From assembly GCA_020137815.1 (NCBI GenBank), contig CM035352.1:870175-934174 (forward strand): a stretch of DNA of 64,000 nt, in the 5' to 3' direction. Both the position numbers and the translations under genes were made by a program. The notes under the pieces are model-generated. The model saw only the letters and a list, made by a program, of their open reading frames with translations. It was not told where the DNA came from and searched no databases. Below, piece after piece: positions 58,713-64,000 of this stretch (within the stretch, counting starts at the first letter, position 1; the number at the start of each line of letters is the position of its first letter). Origin of the DNA: Hormiphora californensis. Taxonomy: Eukaryota; Ctenophora; Tentaculata; Cydippida; Pleurobrachiidae.

Positions 58713-59354
58713 CAGGGTGTCCCACTGTCTTTGCGTGACCTGCGATCATGACCGGGCTCCATTAACTTGATCAGAAGACAGAATTCATATAAAAATAGGT
58801 CAAAATAGTTCTTACAAAAACCAATGTTCTAGAGAATTGTCAGGCGAACATTTTGGTTGCAAGGTTGACGTTCCAAGTCTTACTAATCGTCAGATATATC
58901 AAAAATACGTGTTCCTGAAATACGACCGGGCTTCACGTTTTGAAAAATTCACGAATGCAAAGTTGCTCGGATCACATTGCATCCCTGGTAAGAGTTGTAG
59001 GAAATCGTCTGGAGGTCATTTTGGTACCCGGAATTTTGTCCTAGCTCAATGTTTAGAGTGTCTTATGACTGTCAGAACTAGTGTCTTGATGAAATTGAGA
59101 CGATATGTGCTAACTATCATGGGATTACATTCGACACCGAGCCACCTAATTAGGGGTTGTGAGCCGATACCAACTAAGACTCAGCATAGAAAAATCGTAA
59201 TGTTCCTATAACAGTCATGACGCAACTAAATTCTCTAGAACATTGGTTTTTGTAAGAACTATTTTGACCTATTTTTATATGAGTTTTAATTAATTTAATG
59301 GAGCACGGTCATGAACCAAAATCATAGGTCATGCAAAAACAGTGGGACACCCTG
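58713..59354. mobile_element. TIR element with CAGGGTGTCCCACTG ends
   Basis: Ends CAGGGTGTCCCACTG and the inverse; inverted similarity continues inward in patches (TATAAAAATAGGTCAAAATA, CCAATGTTCTAGAGAATT) for about 130 bp. The interior frame 58837-59211 (124 residues, CKVDVPSLTNRQIYQKY at its start) is not a transposase I know. Ends of this type are common in Tc1/mariner-like elements. It lies directly downstream of the unknown four-exon gene. Confidence 0.75.
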
Positions 59355-59579
59355 TGGGACACCCTCCGATGTCATGTCATGTCATGTTCAAATATAATGT
59401 ATTTCGTTACCACAATTGAAAGGAGTCTCCTTATGAACAGATGCCCGGTGCCTTTTCCAAAGTCTACTGTTCTTATATTGAATGGAGCAACATACATAAA
59501 CCATTATATGCTAAACAAACTTTGCAATTGTTATAATAATACGTAGTAACCTCTCATATTATACAAGGAAGACCTTCAA

Positions 59580-61361
59580 GAGAGATGTGTAAGGAAGCAC
59601 ATAGTCAAGTTTGCCGAAAAAACTAGAATCCTCAATGAGGAACAACACGGATTCCGAGCCGGTAGAATCTGCCTGACAAAGCTACTAAACCCCTACAATG
59701 CCCGGTGGCACGCCAATTTGAAGCTGCCGGGAATGGCCAGAGAATAACAAAAAAGTTGCCGATTTTTCAATTTCACGATTGTAACAATCCTTGTTAAATT
59801 TTACCAATTACCGACCAATTATACCAATTAGCTCCTTTAATTGACCCCGGAGAACTTCGAAAAGTAACTCATGTGATTCAGCGTATAAAAATTAGTGGGG
59901 ATAGTGGGCAATGACATGAGTAATAGCCCATTCTAAAAAGTTGCTAATTACCGGCTAATTATGCCAATTAGCACACTTAATTGACCTCTGAGGTGATTAA
60001 AAAGTAGCTCACGTGATTCAGCGTCCCAAAATTAGTGGGGTTAGTGCTAAAACTTGATTAATTTAGAAAATTTCAATTTTTGTATTTTCCGGCAGAAAAT
60101 CGTCAACTTTCCCTCCCCATTCCTAAGGAATATTCGAGGAATAAATATCGGCATGCCGATTTTTCTTGCCGATTTTTTAAAATACAGATTCAATGAAGTT
60201 AGAACTGATCTCTGGTGATTTCATCCACATTTTTAATTTAAAAGGACCAAATGGAGGCATGTGTCCCCAAAACTTCGCACAATTGTGAAAAATACGAATG
60301 TGTACTGAAACACAAGGATTGTTTCTATCCTGAAATTTAAACATGGTCGCCGGCTGAAATCTTGCCGAAATTTAGGTCAACAGAGCTGACTTGCCGGAAG
60401 GAATGCCATTCCTAGATTCCTCACATTGTGCCACCGGGCTACAATGCGATATTGGAGGACCTCGACGCGAACGCTGGAAGAGAAGTGGATGTCGCCTAAA
60501 GCATTTCACAAAGTGGATATCCACTATCCAGATCCTTTCAGTGAAACTCAATCGCTATATGGAATAAGAGGAACCCTATGGAAGTGGATACGATCATTCC
60601 TGACGGGGAAATTCCAAACTGTGGATGGGCAGTGTTCCCACCCTGAAGCAGTGATTGATAGTGTGATTCAGGGGTACTCGGCCCCATCCTCTACATCATC
60701 TACATAGCGGACTTAGCATCATCTGCAAGTGGAGACATCTTCACTTTCGCACACGACACCAAGCTCCGACGAGCTATTGAAGCGATGATGGATAAGATTG
60801 TACGTACTACAGCACGATCTTGATCTGATTGCAGGCTGCCAGGCTGATCTAGAAGAAACAACATGTAGCAACATAGTGGAAAATTTGAGGTGTTCAACTA
60901 CAAGCGGATGGCATGTTGGGTCTTAGGTGTGTTTAGAGACCGTTCTGAAAAAACAATGCTGACCCTCCTAGAGACCCCTGTGAGGGCCAAGCCCGAGTAT
61001 TGCTCTCCCTTGTGGTCACCTTGTACGCTGGGGAATATTCAACGACTGGAGGACGTTCAGCGGTACTTCACCCAAAAGATAGAGGAGTGCCAGGGGATGA
61101 ACTACTGGGAACGACTTCAACACCTAAAGATACTCTCACTCCAGCGAATGAGAGAACGGTATATGATCATCCATACCAGGACTGGCTCCTACAATCCCAG
61201 GGATCACTTTCTACAGAGAAAAAGAACGTGATGGAAGGAAAGCTACCGGCTACCCGCCCAAAGCTCTACGGCAATGCACAAAACTCTGTGAGAACAGCTA
61301 GGGATGCATTGTTCCAGATGAGAGCTGCGCTTCTCTACAACAGAATGCCGGAGAAAGTTTG
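59580..61361 (+). pseudogene. LINE reverse-transcriptase wreck
   Basis: Pieces in order: RT block 2 (ILNEEQHGFRAGRICLTKLL, about 59626-59690), a MITE insertion, then AFHKVDIHYP and LWKWIRSFLTG (60500-60620), VLGPILYIIYIADL (60675-60715) and FTFAHDTKLR, where the catalytic ADD has become AHD. After further frame breaks comes RAKPEYCSPLWSPCTLGNIQ..WERLQHLKILSLQRMRERY (60990-61165). Several frameshifts and the lost aspartate make it dead. Its family differs from the CR1/L2-like element at 47-52 kb. Confidence 0.8.
59702..60438. mobile_element. MITE with 9-bp target duplication inside the LINE wreck
   Basis: CTACAATGC at 59693-59701 and 60439-60447 flanks ends CCGGTGGCAC and inverse. Two copies of GTGATTCAGCGT..AAAATTAGT inside match the motif found four times at 43372-43840. 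A 9-bp duplication with short TIRs fits Mutator-like elements. Confidence 0.8.
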
Positions 61362-62040
61362 ACTGTGTACCACATTTGACAGCATCACAGTGGAACTGGG
61401 AAACAATCTCGCTACTACCCTCTTGTTAAAGGGTACCCCAGTCCTCGGGACAACTCACTAGTTGCTCTGCTAAAGGAAGGTATCTAACCAAAGAGCACCC
61501 CACCCAATACACCACACGCGGAAGCATCAGCTGAGTTAAAACACACTTAACTGTACAAAATAGAAAAGAAACACGACTGTGCGGGTCTACCATATAGTGT
61601 CGTGTTGGTACACGGAGAATATGGGAAAGTGACACAACAACAGTGGCTTCACAATCCACCACTCTTGGTACACCACGCACACCCCATGCGACTTATAAAC
61701 ATCAGCTGAGTGCGTGTGTACTTATTTCTGTTAAGAAGATACCACCCTTTATAGGATTGTTATTCAGTTATTGCCGCAAATGTGACTTTTCAACAAGATA
61801 CGTTTTTTTCTAGCACTTTTTTCATTTATGACTGTTCACCAATTCAAATAATGGCAAAAACAGAAATGTGCGCGTCGCAATGTGCGCGTCGCAATGTGCG
61901 CGTCGCATGCGCGTCTCATGCGCGTCGCGATATGCGCGTCTCAACACATTCGGGGTGCCTCCATAGGGTCAGGCCAATGCTCTGACATTCGTTTCCCTAC
62001 ATAAAGGAAAGACATTCAGACGGGGCCATTTTAATGAATC
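61362..62040. repeat. No gene; GCGCGTC tandem cluster
   Basis: 61865-61945 holds four to six copies of GTGCGCGTCGCAAT and variants (see 53270-53330). The rest has no supported feature. Confidence 0.6.
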
Positions 62041-62337
62041 AACTTTTTTGGAAGTGTATGTGTACTGGTGTATAAATGTGTCAATGGTGTTGCACCTGGC
62101 TACTTATCTGACCGAATTCAAAAAAGAAGGAGGAAATCTATTAGTCTCAGAAAAGATGACGACAACCTTCTCTTGGAGACACCAAGGGCTAGGTATAAAC
62201 TAAACGAAAGTGCCTTCAGTGTATGCGGCCCGAAGTTTTGGAACCAATTGGCAAGAAGACTTAGATCTGCCGAATCCTTAAACAGTTTTAAAAGAGATCT
62301 GAAGACGCATCTGTTTGGAAAGGCATTTGGGTAGTTT
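62041..62337 (+). mobile_element. LINE ORF2 C-terminal fragment
   Basis: VNGVAPGYLSDRI...FSVCGPKFWNQLARRLRSAES and FKRDLKTHLF match the C-terminal tail of the LINE ORF2 at 47312 (FSVCGPKIWNKLPKSLRE, FKQMLKTHLF) and of the fragment at 15648. It is a strongly 5'-truncated copy of a related CR1/L2-like LINE. Confidence 0.85.
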
Positions 62338-62424
62338 TGGTGTTAGAAGTCTTCTGTGTGGGTTGTGGTTTGTTTTCTGTCCTGGCGTTTGTGTTAGGCT
62401 TTGGTTGCATCGGGGGTTTGTAGT

Positions 62425-62612
62425 GTGGTCTTCCGGTGGAGTCTGTGAAGTGGTGGTGGGGTCTGTGAAGTGGTGGTGGTGTCTGTGAAGTGGTGGTGGT
62501 GGTATCTGTGAAGTGGTGGTGAGGTCTGTGAAGTGGTGGTGGAGTCTGTGAAGTGGCGGTGGAGTCTGTGAAGTGGTGGTGTAGCATGTGATGTGGTGGT
62601 AGGGTCTTTGAA
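62425..62612. repeat. 18-21-bp GTCTGTGAAGTGGTGGTG minisatellite
   Basis: About nine copies of GGTCTGTGAAGTGGTGGTG, varying by loss or gain of GGT, in the presumed 3' UTR of the LINE fragment. Confidence 0.9.
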
Positions 62613-64000
62613 GTGGTGCCTCTTTTGGCTTTGAAGTGAGGTTTTGAGGTGATCTGCTGAGTCTCGGTTTGGAGTTTTAGATTCATCGTGGGAAAGGCTG
62701 TGGGAAAGGCTGTATTGTGGTGAAGTCTCGGATGGGAGGTCTTTCCTTTTACGTCCTACATTCCTCTACTGTGCTACATTCCTATCATTACTACATTCCT
62801 ATTTTGACTACATCCCCTATAACTACATCATCATCTGAAGTCCTTTCCTCCAACATATGAGTAGAGTAGGGGTCTGATATCATGTCAAGAGTGTCAAGTT
62901 TTTGAGTATATTTTCTGGTTGTATTAGGACAGTGTGTGTTGAGTTTCTTTCCTTTCTGGCTAGAGTAGAGTCATAGGTTCTTTGAGCGAGCGAGTGAGCC
63001 AGCCTGAGCAATGTTCAGTGAACATCACGGAGGGTATTACGTTCTCGAAGACATCAAGACGATAAACATACATGGACTTTATACGAGTGTGTTTGGAGAA
63101 TAGACTCTAGAGTTTCTAAGTTGGGCAGCTCTTAATTTTATATCTTCTCTATCCTAGTTACCTTAAAATTACTTATTAGAACCTAAATACTTACGTCTAG
63201 TACCGTTATCTATCTTACAGCTTACTATAATTAGCTTAACGTTTTTATCGTACATTAAATTTTAAACCCAACCGCATTAATTAACTTATTCTGACTGGCC
63301 ATTGCACTGGTCTCCTGCCTTTTTATTTTTTACCGCTCCAATTAATTAATTTATTAACAGCTTTGTATTTAACCTATCTGACTGACCTCTGGTCTCTTGC
63401 TTTTATTTTTCTACCTCGTTATTCATTAATTTATTACCAGCTTCTTTAGAATTTTCCATAGGCCATTTATTAGATCATAACCTTATATAGCAATTAATAT
63501 GGTTAGTGTGTATTACCTTATCGGTTATCCTGTTACAGTTACTTTATCCATTAACTAATTACTTAGCTATTCGCCTCCTTTTTAGATCACTAGCCTTTTA
63601 CTTGAATTAATTATTAAACTATACTACTTACTTAGTATTTACACTATGTACTTATTAATCAACAGTTAATTATCTAACTAGTTAATTATCTAACTAGTTA
63701 ATTATCAATTATCTACCTAGTTAATTTCTCAATTATCTAACTACTTAATCACTCAACGAATTAATTACGCTATTTCTTAATTAGATATTTTATAACCCTT
63801 ATTTTCTACATACATTTATATATATATTATATCGAATGACTGCCGACGGTTTTTTAAGGCCTTTAGGATCTTATAATCCTATAAGAGCCGCTTTAGAAGG
63901 CTTGTTAGTGGTGGGTGCGTTGCTTCAATCGACTGATTGAAACGGCGTCCTCCTAGCACTAACAATGCATAGGCCCAAAAGCGGGATATAAATTATAATT
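62613..64000. other. AT-rich DNA, possible LINE/SINE 3' end at the window edge
   Basis: No gene. 63160-63830 is strongly AT-rich with repeats such as AGTTAATTATCTAACT. 63838-64000 (ACTGCCGACGGTTTTTTAAG ... AGCGGGATATAAATT) resembles a SINE or LINE 3' end in the plus orientation, cut by the window. Confidence 0.4.

Noticed and set aside
58837-59211. Transposase ORF inside the CAGGGTGTCCCACTG element
   Set aside because: 124 residues with no DDE/D motifs or HTH that I can recognise; probably chance.
61430-61700. Candidate tRNA or other small RNA gene
   Set aside because: No A/B-box pair or cloverleaf could be drawn; nor was any convincing tRNA found elsewhere in the window.

Overview
The window is nuclear DNA from a multicellular animal. 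Genes are split by GT-AG introns with well-kept phases. The gene set is animal-like: a fatty acid transport protein, a lysosomal-type arylsulfatase, cytosolic HSP70 with a C-terminal EEVD, a SLC36-type transporter, mevalonate diphosphate decarboxylase, Golgi COG6, a small Tim chaperone, a hemicentin/VWA7-type VWA protein and a bHLH-PAS factor. The DNA between genes is full of CR1/L2-like LINE pieces, foldback (MITE-like) elements and minisatellites. Seven start codons sit 1-14 nt after a pyrimidine-rich AG acceptor, the pattern expected of spliced-leader trans-splicing. Compact genes plus trans-splicing would fit a hydrozoan or ctenophore, but I cannot fix the phylum from sequence alone.

Layout. 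1-4.3 kb: SLC27-type acyl-CoA synthetase (minus), then a 21-bp minisatellite. 4.4-5.8 kb: arylsulfatase (plus), then a 40-bp minisatellite. 7.1-8.5 kb: a small coiled-coil ORF and a SNAP-29/25-like SNARE (minus), the SNARE broken by several 1-nt insertions. 8.5-11.5 kb: heat-shock elements, TATA box and a four-exon HSP70. 13.2-15.3 kb: secreted VWA protein (minus). 15.6-16.9 kb: 5'-truncated LINE. 16.9-34.9 kb: four same-strand genes in a row (12-exon SLC36 transporter, MVD, 11-exon COG6, three-exon small Tim) with short gaps and start-proximal acceptors, possibly a trans-spliced operon. COG6 introns hold most of the repeats, including an array that has amplified the gene's own exon-7/intron-7 junction about 25 times. 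35-41.5 kb: nested foldback elements and a minisatellite. 41.7-43.0 kb: divergent AhR-like bHLH-PAS gene (minus). 43-46 kb: more foldbacks. 46.1-47.2 kb: a large hairpin that appears to have been A-to-G hypermutated. 47.2-52.7 kb: near full-length LINE (minus) split by a MITE. 53.6-54.7 kb: a 1-kb palindrome. 55.5-58.7 kb: a four-exon gene of unknown function. 58.7-64 kb: LINE wreckage, a TIR element and AT-rich DNA.

Most striking observation. 46334-47198 is an inverted repeat with two arms of about 432 bp that is almost free of T on the plus strand. Its arms can be compared with each other and with an unpaired, unmutated copy of part of the arm at 46154-46280. Every difference is T-to-C on the plus strand (A-to-G on the minus-strand transcript), it stops where the duplex stops, and the surviving T residues lie mostly in TC context, i.e. 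A after a 5' G on the edited strand, the context ADAR enzymes disfavour. A 13-bp direct repeat flanks the whole block. The simplest reading is a hyperedited double-stranded RNA copied back into the genome.

How the genes relate. They are mostly housekeeping functions of membrane traffic (SNARE, COG6), lipid/isoprenoid metabolism (SLC27, MVD), lysosomal degradation (arylsulfatase), mitochondrial import (small Tim) and protein folding (HSP70). No shared pathway links the four-gene cluster; if it is an operon it is one of convenience.
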